32,958 nt of DNA from an uncultured Pelagibacteraceae bacterium (GCA_902603475.1 CACKUZ010000007.1:1-32958); one strand, 5' to 3'. Shown: positions 23,813 to 32,561, counted from the first letter of the stretch. Translations and numbers: made by a program. Notes: generated by a model from the sequence alone, not told the origin.

Positions 23813-25597
23813 ATGACTAAAATGACAACTGAAGAAGCATTTATAAAAGTTCTTCAAATGCATGGAATTGAACACTCGTTTGGAATAATAGGTTCAGCTT
23901 TTATGGCAATTTCCGATTTATTTCCTAAAGCAGGAATTACTTTTTGGGATGTTGCTCATGAGACAAATGGTGGCTTAATTGCAGATGGCTACACAAGAGC
24001 AACTGGAAAAATGTCAATGGTTATTGCTCAAAATGGGCCAGGGATAACAGGATTAGTTACACCAATTAAAACAGCTTATTGGAACCATACACCATTATTG
24101 TTAGTTACTCCTCAAGCAGCAAATAAAACAATGGGTCAAGGTGGTTTTCAAGAGGTTGAGCAGATGAATTTATTTAAAGATATGGTTTGCTACCAGGAAG
24201 AGGTGAGAGATCCATCTAGGATGGCAGAAGTATTAAATAGAGTAATAGAAAAAGCATTTAGAGGTTCAGCACCAGCTCAAATAAATGTACCAAGAGATTA
24301 TTGGACACAAGTAATAGATATTGAGTTACCACCGATTGTAAGATTTGAAAGACAAGGTGGAGGAAAAGAAGCTATTGAAAGAGCTGCTAAACTTTTATCT
24401 GATGCAAAATTCCCAGTAATATTGTCTGGGGCAGGTGTAGTTATAGGTAATGCAATTGATGAATGCAAACAGTTAGCTGAAAAGTTAGATGCTCCTGTGT
24501 GTAATGGCTATCAACATAACGACAGTTTTCCAGGAAGTCATCCTTTAGCAGTAGGACCACTGGGATACAATGGATCTAAAGCTGGCATGGAATTAATTTC
24601 AAAAGCAGATGTAGTTTTAGCATTAGGAACAAGATTAAATCCTTTTTCAACTTTACCTGGATATGGAATTGATTATTGGCCAAAAGATGCAACAATTATA
24701 CAAGTAGATATGAATCCAGATAGAATTGGACTTACAAAAAAAGTAACAGTTGGAATTTGTGGCGATGCTAAGATGGTTTCACAGCAAATCTTAGAGAAGC
24801 TTTCCCCATCAGCGGGAGACAATGGTAGGGATGAGAGAAAAAATCTAATTCATCAAACAAAATCTGCGTGGCTACAAACTCTAACAAGTTTAGACCATGA
24901 AGATGATGATCCAGGAACTGTTTGGAATAAAGAAGCTAGAGAAAGAGACTCTGATAGAATGTCACCGAGACAAGCTTGGAGAGCAATACAAGCAGGAATG
25001 CCTGATGATGTAATTATTTCAAGTGATATTGGAAATAATTGTGCAATTGGTAATGCATATCCAACTTTTGAAAAACCTAGAAAATATTTAGCACCAGGTT
25101 TGTTTGGTCCATGTGGTTATGGTTTTCCATCTATACTAGGAGCAAAAATAGGATGTCCAGATACTCCTGTAATTGGTTTTGCAGGTGATGGTGCATTTGG
25201 AATAAGTATGAATGAAATGAGCTCTTGTGCTAGAGAAGAATGGCCTGCAATTACAATGGTAATATTTAGAAATTACCAATGGGGAGCAGAGAAAAGAAAC
25301 TCTATATTGTGGTTTGATGATAATTTTATTGGGACGGAATTAGATCCTGAATTAAGTTATGCTAAAGTTGCGAACGCATGTGGCTTAAAAGGCGTAGCAG
25401 TCAAAACTATGGAAGAAACAACCAAAGCAATCAAACAATCATGTGAAGATCAGAAAAAAGGAATTACAACATTTATTGAGGTTATTTTAAATCAGGAACT
25501 TGGTGAACCATTCAGAAGAGATGCAATGAAGAAACCAGTGCAAGTTGCTGGTATCAGTAAAAATGATATGAAACCTCAAAAATCATTATCTGAGTAA
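23813..25597 (+). CDS. xsc: sulfoacetaldehyde acetyltransferase Xsc
   Basis: A 594-aa thiamine-diphosphate enzyme, the usual Xsc length. Glu50 in FWDVAHETNGGLIADGYTRA is the catalytic glutamate of the ThDP family. GFQEVEQMNLFKDMVCYQEE and KAFRGSAPAQINVPRDYW resemble Xsc more than acetolactate synthase. The ThDP-Mg motif is GDGAFG (near residue 458) running to NYQWGAEKRN. The enzyme phosphorolyses sulfoacetaldehyde to acetyl phosphate and sulfite, so it is the end point of taurine, isethionate and related C2 sulfonate breakdown. A phosphotransacetylase, often its neighbour, is not present. AAAGG lies seven bases before the ATG. It is divergent from suyAB. Cofactor need links it loosely to the thiamine-precursor transporter far upstream. 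Confidence 0.92.
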   Translation: MTKMTTEEAFIKVLQMHGIEHSFGIIGSAFMAISDLFPKAGITFWDVAHETNGGLIADGYTRATGKMSMVIAQNGPGITGLVTPIKTAYWNHTPLLLVTPQAANKTMGQGGFQEVEQMNLFKDMVCYQEEVRDPSRMAEVLNRVIEKAFRGSAPAQINVPRDYWTQVIDIELPPIVRFERQGGGKEAIERAAKLLSDAKFPVILSGAGVVIGNAIDECKQLAEKLDAPVCNGYQHNDSFPGSHPLAVGPLGYNGSKAGMELISKADVVLALGTRLNPFSTLPGYGIDYWPKDATIIQVDMNPDRIGLTKKVTVGICGDAKMVSQQILEKLSPSAGDNGRDERKNLIHQTKSAWLQTLTSLDHEDDDPGTVWNKEARERDSDRMSPRQAWRAIQAGMPDDVIISSDIGNNCAIGNAYPTFEKPRKYLAPGLFGPCGYGFPSILGAKIGCPDTPVIGFAGDGAFGISMNEMSSCAREEWPAITMVIFRNYQWGAEKRNSILWFDDNFIGTELDPELSYAKVANACGLKGVAVKTMEETTKAIKQSCEDQKKGITTFIEVILNQELGEPFRRDAMKKPVQVAGISKNDMKPQKSLSE

Positions 25598-25647
25598 AAT
25601 ATTTTTTTACATATAAATTTATATCTTTGTTGTTAATATTTATATGA

Positions 25648-26799
25648 ATGAATTTTTTATTATTTTTAAAAAAGTTTGTAATAGTCTTAAGTATTTACTT
25701 ATCTTTAGATATAATTTTTTTTTACTTTTTACCAATAGATTTAAAATCTAAATTATATAATAACAGAGCTCACAGAATAAAATCTTTTTACTATCATCAT
25801 GATCTAAGACCTATTGCGTCTTTTTATGATCATTGGGGTTATGAAAAATATCAAATATTTACAAACAATCTAGGATTTAAAGATAAAAATAATAGGAAAA
25901 TTAATTTTAAGAATAAAAATTTATTGTTTATAGGGGATTCATTTACGGAGGGTGTGGGAATTAAATATGAAGATACCTTTGTAGGTTTAATTGAGAGTAA
26001 ATTGAAAGAAAAAAATGATAATATTGAAATTCTAAATGCTGGTGTGCAATCTTATTCAACAAGTATTTATTTAGCCAAAATTCATTATTTACTAAATATT
26101 AAAAAATTACCTATTACAGATATTGTAGTAGTTGTTTCTGGAGGAGACATATTTGATGATGCATATAAATATTTAAATGTCGATGAAAATTTTATATTGA
26201 ATCATGTTGATCATAAAAATAAAATTGTAATTAACTTAATTAATTTTTTTAAATCTAATACTTTAATTTATCAAGTTATATCAAGAATAACTCCTCCAAA
26301 GGTAATACCTGGTCTAATGAAATCTTTATTTATTAAAAAAACCTCACTTAATTATAATGAAAAAGAAAATGAATTATTAAAAATATCAAATGATGAAATC
26401 TCAAAAATGAGCTTTTTGTATCTTCAAGACTATAACTATTTATTTTCCAAAGATGAGTTTGATAAGTGGGGAAAAAATGCGATTGATAAATCTATAAATA
26501 ATTTAAAAAAACTTTCTAAAATAGTAGAAAAGAAAAATATAAATCTCAATATTTTTTATCTTTACGAACCAGCAATCATTTTAAGAGAACCAGATATTGC
26601 AGTCTTAACTTACATAAAAGATAGTTTTAAAAGTTTAGAAACAAATAGCGTCAGTTTCTTTGAACTAAATGATTATTTCAAAGGTTATAAGGATAAATAT
26701 GAGGCTTATAAAAATTTATTTTTTATTAATGACATACATTTGAATAAAAAAGGAAATAAACTAGTTTTTGAAGAAATACTAAAAAAAATAAATTTTTAA
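25648..26799 (+). CDS. SGNH/GDSL-type hydrolase with N-terminal membrane anchor
   Basis: A 383-aa protein with one N-terminal membrane helix (residues 4-28) and an SGNH hydrolase domain outside the cytoplasm. Block I is FIGDSFTEGVG with nucleophile Ser98; ILNAGVQSYSTS supplies the oxyanion Gly/Asn region; NDIHLNKKGNKL near residue 362 gives the Asp-x-x-His pair. The family deacetylates or deacylates glycans and lipids (for example cell-surface polysaccharide O-acetyl groups). The substrate is unknown. It begins 50 bp after xsc on the same strand but with no obvious functional link. An alternative ATG four bases earlier is out of frame. Confidence 0.8.
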   Translation: MNFLLFLKKFVIVLSIYLSLDIIFFYFLPIDLKSKLYNNRAHRIKSFYYHHDLRPIASFYDHWGYEKYQIFTNNLGFKDKNNRKINFKNKNLLFIGDSFTEGVGIKYEDTFVGLIESKLKEKNDNIEILNAGVQSYSTSIYLAKIHYLLNIKKLPITDIVVVVSGGDIFDDAYKYLNVDENFILNHVDHKNKIVINLINFFKSNTLIYQVISRITPPKVIPGLMKSLFIKKTSLNYNEKENELLKISNDEISKMSFLYLQDYNYLFSKDEFDKWGKNAIDKSINNLKKLSKIVEKKNINLNIFYLYEPAIILREPDIAVLTYIKDSFKSLETNSVSFFELNDYFKGYKDKYEAYKNLFFINDIHLNKKGNKLVFEEILKKINF

Positions 26800-26861
26800 A
26801 TTATAATTCTATTAACTTTTAATTTTTAAGATATATAGTAAATTTTCAGTTTGTAGATTTT

Positions 26862-27863
26862 ATGGATGTAAAATTAGATAAATGGTATCGACCAAAAATT
26901 GACAAGGAAGTTTTAAAAGAGCTTACAAAGAAATCTGATGCTAAAGGATTATTACACGTAAGTATTTATTTTGGTTTTCTCTCACTTGTAGGATGTTTGG
27001 CATATTTTACATGGGGAACTTGGTGGGCAGTGTTTTGGTTTTATATATACGGAAATATTTTTTGTTTTTGTAATCCTATTTGGCATGAGACAGGCCACAA
27101 AACCGCATTTAAGTCAAAGTTTTTAAATGAATTCTTTTATTATACCTCATGTTTTATGGCATACTTTGAGCCTACAAGATGGAGATTTACCCATTTTGTT
27201 CATCACGGAAATACTTATTCAACTAAAAATCCTTATGATCATGAAATTGAATATGACAACAATTTAAAAGACACTCCTAAAAAACTAATAATGAATTTAA
27301 TCCCATTTGGTGAGTTATTATTTTTTAAAAAAAGTATAGCTTTTGAAGTTATTAAACATGCTTTTGGCGTAAAAACTAAAGTTATGATTGATAGTATTCC
27401 TGAAAATGCAAGACCAAGAGCTATTTTGATTTCAAGAATTTATGTAGGTATTTGGCTATCTATAATTATCTGGTCTCTATTGATATCTTCATGGTTGCCG
27501 GTGTTGTATCTTCTGTTACCTCATTATTACGGAAAAGGATTACATAAATTTGTTGCTTTTACACAACACGCCGGTTTAGCGAGAAATGTTAAAGATCATA
27601 GATTGTCAGCAAGAGATATGAAATTAAATCCAATACTCAGCTTTTTATATTGGAAAATGGAGTATCATTGTGTGCATCATATGTTCCCAACGGTTCCAGC
27701 TTATAATTTAGAAAAATTACATTCCCATTTAAAAGATCAGTTACCACAAATTAAAAATGGATTATTTGATACATATAAAGAGATAATACCTGCTCTAAAA
27801 AAACAAAGAAATGAACCTGATTATCATTTAGATATTTCTTTACCAGAACAACATGCCTCTTAA
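26862..27863 (+). CDS. membrane fatty acid desaturase family protein
   Basis: A 333-aa di-iron membrane enzyme. Three histidine boxes are visible: HETGH (H75, H79), HFVHH (H111, H114, H115) and HCVHH (H269, H272, H273), with an extra FTQHAG. Membrane segments lie at about residues 32-70 and 195-225. The family introduces double bonds or hydroxyls into fatty acyl chains or related substrates such as carotenoids (CrtR, CrtW) and rhizobitoxine-type amino acids. The substrate cannot be read from sequence. It shares one base (TAATG) with the following 63-aa gene, implying coupling. Confidence 0.88.
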   Translation: MDVKLDKWYRPKIDKEVLKELTKKSDAKGLLHVSIYFGFLSLVGCLAYFTWGTWWAVFWFYIYGNIFCFCNPIWHETGHKTAFKSKFLNEFFYYTSCFMAYFEPTRWRFTHFVHHGNTYSTKNPYDHEIEYDNNLKDTPKKLIMNLIPFGELLFFKKSIAFEVIKHAFGVKTKVMIDSIPENARPRAILISRIYVGIWLSIIIWSLLISSWLPVLYLLLPHYYGKGLHKFVAFTQHAGLARNVKDHRLSARDMKLNPILSFLYWKMEYHCVHHMFPTVPAYNLEKLHSHLKDQLPQIKNGLFDTYKEIIPALKKQRNEPDYHLDISLPEQHAS

Positions 27864-28054
27864 TGTATAAAAATTATAAATTACTTTTATTTCTAGGAGC
27901 TGCAGCAATATTTCTTTATATTAGCGTTGGAAAATATGAAGAATTTAGTCGTCAAAAATCTATTTCTGCATGCACGATTGCAAAAAGTAAATTAAAAAAA
28001 GAAATTTCACCTCAAGAAGCAAGAATTATTTGTGAGAAAGAAATTAAAAATTAA
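27863..28054 (+). CDS. 63-aa membrane-anchored small protein
   Basis: A short protein with one N-terminal hydrophobic helix (LLLFLGAAAIFLYISV) and a charged extracytoplasmic or cytoplasmic tail holding two cysteines (SACTIAKSK and IICEKEIKN). ISPQEARIICEKEI looks like a helix-forming segment. It overlaps the desaturase stop by one base, so it is likely cotranscribed and translationally coupled. No known family is recognised. The cysteine pair might form a disulfide if the tail is periplasmic. Confidence 0.6.
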   Translation: MYKNYKLLLFLGAAAIFLYISVGKYEEFSRQKSISACTIAKSKLKKEISPQEARIICEKEIKN

Positions 28055-28056
28055 TA

Positions 28057-28140
28057 ATGAAATTATTATTATTATTTATAATTTTTTTTACTTTTCTAAT
28101 AGAAGCTAATGCTGCTAACACAAAATTAAGAAAATATTAA
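28057..28140 (+). CDS. 27-codon ORF, essentially a signal peptide
   Basis: The ATG follows the previous stop by two bases. The product is MKLLLLFIIFFTFLIEANAA followed by NTKLRKY: a complete signal peptide with a plausible cleavage site after ANA and only eight residues left. It could be a remnant of a longer secreted or lipoprotein gene, a tiny membrane peptide, or chance. No support other than position, and the signal-like pattern is easy to get in AT-rich DNA. Confidence 0.3.
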   Translation: MKLLLLFIIFFTFLIEANAANTKLRKY

Positions 28141-28161
28141 ATTAAAAAAGTAAATTGAATT

Positions 28162-29427
28162 TTAGAGTAAACTTGGCAACCAAGTTGAAAATATTGGGAA
28201 TAATATCATTAATATCCCATAAATAATCCCAACTATTGTAAATAAAGGAACTTCTTTAAAAGCATTAGCAGGGTTCTCTTTTATTACACCAGCTGCAGTA
28301 TATATTCCTACACAAACTGGTGGAGTAATCATTCCTATACCAGCAAAAGCAACAAAGACTACATATAAATGAAGCAAACTTTGATCAAAAGATAATGTTA
28401 AAGCTGCAAAAATTGGAACTGTTAAATAAAATACTGGAACAATTTCAATAAAGGTCCCTAGAACTAAACATATAATACCTAGCATAGCCCAGAATAAATT
28501 TACACTTACGCCCATATCAGTAAAGTAAGTAATAATTTTTTGAGGTGCTTGAGTATAAGTAAGCACAACACTTAAAAAAGTAGCGGTTGCAATAATAGAA
28601 AATATAACAGCAGTAATTATAGCCGTATCTTTCAAACAACTTAATAGAGATGAAAATGTTAATTCTCTATAAATTAAAAATCCTATTGCTACAGCATAAA
28701 CCCCTGCAATTGCTGCGGACTCTGATGGTGTTAAAAAACCTGCATATATTCCACCTAAGATTATAATTGGAGTTATTAAAGCCGGAAGTGCTGCAACAAA
28801 AGAACTTAATCTTTCTTTAAGAGTAGCCTTTTTATCTGCTCTTATATGCCTACATTTAAATAAAACTAATAGAACCATTAAAATTAGAAGAATAATTCCT
28901 GGAATCACACCAGCAGCAAATGTTTTCGATACGGGGACGTATGTAAGTGCACTAAATAAAATAGCAGCATTTGAAGGAGGGATTAAAGCCTCAAGTAATG
29001 CTGCTGATGCTGCTAAAACAACAACAAAAGGTGTAGGATAACCTTGCTCAATCATTTTTGGCATCATGATTGTTCCAACTGCAGTAATTGCAGCTAATAT
29101 TGATCCACAGAATGCTGCAAAGAAACCCATCGCTATAACCATTGCAACACCCAAACCTCCTGGCCAATGTCCCACCAAAGTTGTTGCAAATTTTACAAGT
29201 CTAAGTGCTGCACCACCTTTAAGCATCGCCATACCACTGAATATAAATAACGGTACAGCTATAAGGACATGTTTTGTTAGAGCTCCAAAAGATACTTGAA
29301 TTAAAACCGACCAAGGAAGATTTAGTCCACCAATAGCAGCTATGGAGCTACCTAACCCAAATACTAAAAAAATTGGAACAGAAATTATTAAAGCTACTAA
29401 AGATAATATAGATGCCAATGCAAACAT
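28162..29427 (-). CDS. dctM: TRAP transporter large permease (DctM)
   Basis: A 421-aa membrane protein with about 12 segments. VPLFIFSGMAMLKGGAALRL, GFFAAFCGSILAAITAVGTI, IPPSNAAILFSALT and GFLTPSESAAIAGVYA are the standard TRAP large-subunit motifs. DctM forms the transport pathway for sodium-driven uptake of organic acids. It starts directly at the dctQ stop (TAA then ATG on the minus strand), the last gene of the dctP-dctQ-dctM operon. Confidence 0.95.
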   Translation of the reverse strand: MFALASILSLVALIISVPIFLVFGLGSSIAAIGGLNLPWSVLIQVSFGALTKHVLIAVPLFIFSGMAMLKGGAALRLVKFATTLVGHWPGGLGVAMVIAMGFFAAFCGSILAAITAVGTIMMPKMIEQGYPTPFVVVLAASAALLEALIPPSNAAILFSALTYVPVSKTFAAGVIPGIILLILMVLLVLFKCRHIRADKKATLKERLSSFVAALPALITPIIILGGIYAGFLTPSESAAIAGVYAVAIGFLIYRELTFSSLLSCLKDTAIITAVIFSIIATATFLSVVLTYTQAPQKIITYFTDMGVSVNLFWAMLGIICLVLGTFIEIVPVFYLTVPIFAALTLSFDQSLLHLYVVFVAFAGIGMITPPVCVGIYTAAGVIKENPANAFKEVPLFTIVGIIYGILMILFPIFSTWLPSLL

Positions 29428-29919
29428 TTAATTTCTTATTAAATTTAGAATGTTATCAAATATCAACTCTAATGAGGTAAGAGCTAATATTAAAAAACCA
29501 ACAGGGAATGCTAAAAACATCCACCATATGGGTATACTTATTTCAATTTCCATGACTTGACCTAAATTGAAATACATAATTGTTGCATCAAGTCCAGCTT
29601 TAAAGAATATACAAGCAGATATAAGTGCAACTATATTTACAATTAAAAACAAAATTTCCTTATTCTTTTTTGATAATAATGGAGTTAAAAAATCAACTTT
29701 TATATGCTGTCCTTTTTTTAATAAAGGACCTAGAAGTGGAAAAACTAACCAACTAACTAAAACAGGTGGTAATTCTATAAACCAAGCAAATCCAGTCCCA
29801 GTTATGAAACGTGTGGCTGCACTTAAAAATAATGCAGCAACCATGATAAAAATAATTAGCATTGCGAGAGTTAAAGAAGCCGAAGCTAAATAATTATTAA
29901 CTGCTCGCAAAGCTTTCAT
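29428..29919 (-). CDS. dctQ: TRAP transporter small permease (DctQ)
   Basis: A 163-aa protein with four membrane segments. The motif FAWFIELPPVLVSWLVFPLLG followed by KKGQHIKVDFL is the typical DctQ helix 2 and loop (usually E-hydrophobic...GA...R-x-H-x-x-hydrophobic-D). It supports assembly and function of DctM. It lies between dctP (27 bp) and dctM (no gap). Length is normal. Confidence 0.92.
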   Translation of the reverse strand: MKALRAVNNYLASASLTLAMLIIFIMVAALFLSAATRFITGTGFAWFIELPPVLVSWLVFPLLGPLLKKGQHIKVDFLTPLLSKKNKEILFLIVNIVALISACIFFKAGLDATIMYFNLGQVMEIEISIPIWWMFLAFPVGFLILALTSLELIFDNILNLIRN

Positions 29920-29946
29920 TTTAATAGATTAAGCAAATAACTTATT

Positions 29947-30963
29947 CTAATTATTTTTTGCGTACTCTTGTGCTGCTTTTAAAGCATCAGCATCAATCAT
30001 TTTAGCCATTGCAGGCATAACTTTATCTTTCATTAACTTATCAAATTTTGCTTTCTCAGCACCTGAAAGTGTTGTTACTACACCGCCTCTGTCTTGGAAT
30101 TCTTTAAGTACAGTTTCACCATGATCCATAATTCTGTCTGTTGAAAGAGTTCCTACTTCTTTTCCCACATCCATAATTATTTTTTGTAAGTCTGCAGGCA
30201 AACTATTAAACCAAGTAGAGTTAGCCATGATGTATGCATCAGCATAATACTGATAAGGCTTTTGAGCGTATTTTAAAAATTCCCACCAGCTATATGCTTT
30301 TATACTCCCTGGAGGACTATTAATAGTATCAATCATTCCAGACTGTAAAGCATTGTATACTTCGCCAGTTTTTAAAGATACACGGTTTGCCCCAAGAGCA
30401 TCCCACATAGGTTCTTCACTTTTAAGAAGTCTTCTAGCCTTAAGACCTTTCATAGCATCAATACCTGTTAATTCTCGCGCACTTGAAATTGACATTACAG
30501 GTCCAACAGGATTGTACATGACTAAAGTTGAATTTGTTTTTTTTGTTAATTCACCCCAAATTTCTTTTCCTTTTGACGAATTTTGGAAAAAACCTCTTTG
30601 TTGTTCCCAGGAGTTAAATAGTCCTGGAAAAGAGGCAACATTAAAGTTCTTATTGATTGGTGGGAAACTTACAACACCAACAATTCCTCCTAATTCAACA
30701 GCTCCTGATGTTACTGCACCCATTACTTCTCTAATTCCAAAAAGTTGTTTAGATGGATATACCTCGATTTTAAGTTTTCCATTTGCTCTTTTATTTACTT
30801 CATCTGCAAAAATTTGAGCATGCTTTGCACTATGATGTTTTGGACTCCAATGAACAGATAGACGTCCAACAATCTCAGCAAAAGCTGCAGTTGAAAAAAT
30901 TACAAATGTAATAACTAAGAAAAAGCTAACTAAACTTTTTGATAATATTTTTATTTTATTCAT
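29947..30963 (-). CDS. dctP: TRAP transporter substrate-binding protein (DctP)
   Basis: A 338-aa periplasmic binding protein with a signal peptide (core SFFLVITFVIFSTAAFA). The body follows the DctP pattern: HAQIFADEVNKRANGKLKIE, LFGIREVMGAVTSGAVELG, the long helix, and a GLKARRLLKSEE strand where the family's carboxylate-binding Arg lies, then VYNALQSGMIDTINSPPGS. Substrates of the family are organic acids and, in some members, sulfonates. With suyAB and xsc only a few kilobases away, a sulfonate is plausible, but the SGNH and desaturase genes intervene. AGAGAGG lies six bases before the ATG. It is the first gene of the operon. Confidence 0.93.
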   Translation of the reverse strand: MNKIKILSKSLVSFFLVITFVIFSTAAFAEIVGRLSVHWSPKHHSAKHAQIFADEVNKRANGKLKIEVYPSKQLFGIREVMGAVTSGAVELGGIVGVVSFPPINKNFNVASFPGLFNSWEQQRGFFQNSSKGKEIWGELTKKTNSTLVMYNPVGPVMSISSARELTGIDAMKGLKARRLLKSEEPMWDALGANRVSLKTGEVYNALQSGMIDTINSPPGSIKAYSWWEFLKYAQKPYQYYADAYIMANSTWFNSLPADLQKIIMDVGKEVGTLSTDRIMDHGETVLKEFQDRGGVVTTLSGAEKAKFDKLMKDKVMPAMAKMIDADALKAAQEYAKNN

Positions 30964-30987
30964 ATTTTTCCTCTCTTTTTTAAAATA

Positions 30988-31016
30988 ATCTTATTATTTT
31001 GAGTCAATTAAAACAA
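30988..31016 (-). promoter_or_regulatory. predicted sigma-70-type promoter of dctPQM
   Basis: On the minus strand TTGTTT (31011-31016) and TAAGAT (30988-30993) are separated by 17 bases. They would start transcription about 18 bases before the dctP ATG, just ahead of the ribosome-binding site. It is the best-spaced pair in this gap, but the -35 is weak. Confidence 0.4.
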
Positions 31017-31075
31017 TTAAAATAAAACTGCTTAAATTTGAATAATAAGGTCTAAATGTTATATTAATTGAAACC

Positions 31076-31534
31076 ATGATTTATAAATTATCAAAAAGCC
31101 TTTTTGTGCTTTTTTTTCTACTTTTATTTTCAAATTATTCTTATAGCGAGACTAAAATAGATGAAGCTGTTGATAAAACTACAGATTTTTTAAAGTCTGT
31201 TTCGAAAAGGGGGCTAAATAAAAATCAAACAGCTGAATTTTTAAATAATTATGCAATTACACTTAAAGATGAAAGAACTGACGGGGAAGTAACATATATT
31301 TTCGATAGTGAGAATTATAAAAGATATAAAGATGGCAATATTATATCTGAAGATGGATGGAGATTTTCAAAATTAGGAGCTTTGAGATTATTTAATGGTG
31401 ATGTAAAACTCACCTGGAAAATAAAAATTGGCAAAGAAAATTTAATGGTTATTAAAACAAAATTCCAACCAATTGGAAAAGAATATCCTTTTACATACAA
31501 GCAAAAAAATTTATTTTTTGATGAAATCCAATGA
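31076..31534 (+). CDS. secreted 152-aa protein of unknown function
   Basis: A signal peptide (hydrophobic core LFVLFFLLLFSNYSYS, probable cut before ETKID) leads a mature part of about 127 residues. After an amphipathic helix (IDEAVDKTTDFLKSVSKRG) the rest reads as alternating beta strands with many aromatic and charged residues (DGEVTYIFDSENYKRYK, GDVKLTWKIKIGKENLMVI). No family is recognised; it could be a periplasmic lipid- or ligand-binding barrel. It overlaps the next gene by four bases (ATGA), so it is probably cotranscribed with the small membrane protein and the glutathione transferase gene. Confidence 0.8.
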   Translation: MIYKLSKSLFVLFFLLLFSNYSYSETKIDEAVDKTTDFLKSVSKRGLNKNQTAEFLNNYAITLKDERTDGEVTYIFDSENYKRYKDGNIISEDGWRFSKLGALRLFNGDVKLTWKIKIGKENLMVIKTKFQPIGKEYPFTYKQKNLFFDEIQ

Positions 31535-31713
31535 ACCCAACTGATATTCTACTAAGTATTGCAATCGTTGGAATATATACAATTATTTATGTTTATTTAA
31601 AATCTAAATATGATGATAATCAAACAATCATAAAATTATTTGTGATTGGATTCATTTACGCAACAATAATTACTGGTATTCTTTATTATTTAATAAAATT
31701 TATAGCTTCTTAA
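31531..31713 (+). CDS. 60-aa two-helix membrane protein
   Basis: Two hydrophobic segments, about residues 4-22 (ILLSIAIVGIYTIIYVYL) and 36-58 (LFVIGFIYATIITGILYYLI), linked by a short charged loop (KSKYDDNQT). The start overlaps the preceding stop (ATGA). No family is recognised. Its coupling to a secreted protein suggests an envelope function for the pair. Confidence 0.7.
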   Translation: MNPTDILLSIAIVGIYTIIYVYLKSKYDDNQTIIKLFVIGFIYATIITGILYYLIKFIAS

Positions 31714-31722
31714 AAAGTTTAT

Positions 31723-32409
31723 ATGAGACATAAATTGAAATTAATTTATTTCAAAATGAGAGCACTAGCAGAAGCTCCTCGTTTATTATTTCATTACACA
31801 AATATTGAATATGAAGATCTTATGTCATGGGATTATTATGATAAGGAATGGTCAGAGGTAAAACCTAATATCCCATTTAAACAATTACCCATGTTAGTTA
31901 TAGATAAGAAGCATGAGATTTGTCAAAGCTTGGCAATTATGACATTTGTTGAAAATTTAGCAGGCATTAATATTACTGATTCAATATTAAATGCTAAAGC
32001 AAATGCTATCATGCAAAGTGCACAGGAACTTTTTATGCCTCTTAACCCAACAGTAAATTTTGCAACAGGTGAGAAATTTATAAAGAAAAAAGATGACATG
32101 ATGCCATTTTTATTGTCAAGATTTGAAGATCTTGAAAAAGCCATGAAGAATAATGATAAAAAATTTTTTATCTATGATGAGCCTAGAGCATGTGATTTTG
32201 TTGCGTTTCATCATTTAGATTTATCTAAAATGCTTGATCCTAAATTAATAAAAAAGTTTCCTAGGTTAGAAAAATTTCTGGAAGACATAATGTCTATTGA
32301 TAGCGTTAAATCCTATTTGGAAAATCGACCAGAATTGATTGATGTAAGTGTTGAACCAAAACTAGTAATTGATGGAGTTCCGCATCCAACAGGAGTCAAA
32401 AAAACCTAA
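31723..32409 (+). CDS. glutathione S-transferase, sigma-like
   Basis: A 228-aa protein with the two-domain GST layout. The N-terminal thioredoxin-like half has LIYFKMRALAEAPRLLFHY, in which Tyr9 takes the place of the catalytic Tyr of alpha/sigma classes, followed by QLPMLVIDKKHEICQSLAI, the cis-Pro and glutathione-binding Gln-Ser pair (QS). The C-terminal half is helical with YDEPRACDFVAFHHLDL (the N-capping box region). The family conjugates glutathione or acts as peroxidase/isomerase. It follows the 60-aa membrane protein by nine bases. The substrate is unknown. Confidence 0.85.
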   Translation: MRHKLKLIYFKMRALAEAPRLLFHYTNIEYEDLMSWDYYDKEWSEVKPNIPFKQLPMLVIDKKHEICQSLAIMTFVENLAGINITDSILNAKANAIMQSAQELFMPLNPTVNFATGEKFIKKKDDMMPFLLSRFEDLEKAMKNNDKKFFIYDEPRACDFVAFHHLDLSKMLDPKLIKKFPRLEKFLEDIMSIDSVKSYLENRPELIDVSVEPKLVIDGVPHPTGVKKT

Positions 32410-32465
32410 TTTTAAATAGTTGATTGCGTTATATAAAATTTCTATTATAACTTTCAGAAATTTAA

Positions 32466-32542
32466 GGCGGGGTAGCTCAGTTGGTTAGAGCGCGGGACTC
32501 ATAAGCCCGAGGTCAGTGGTTCGATCCCACTTCCCGCTACCA
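32466..32542 (+). tRNA. tRNA with CAU anticodon (Met elongator type; Ile2 possible)
   Basis: A 77-base cloverleaf with encoded CCA. The acceptor GGCGGGG pairs with TCCCGCT using G-U pairs at both ends; the D arm GCTC/GAGC is perfect; the anticodon loop is CTCATAA; the T arm AGTGG-TTCGATC-CCACT is perfect. The anticodon stem CGGGA/GCCCG ends in an A31/G39 mismatch. The first acceptor pair and the lack of three consecutive G-C pairs next to the loop argue against the initiator. Met versus lysidine-modified Ile2 cannot be decided by eye. Confidence 0.9.
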
Positions 32543-32561
32543 TAATAAACTATCTTATAGG

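Noticed and set aside
30353..30817. 154-codon plus-strand frame opposite dctP
   Set aside because: Shadow of the dctP coding sequence; the minus-strand protein is a clear TRAP binding protein.
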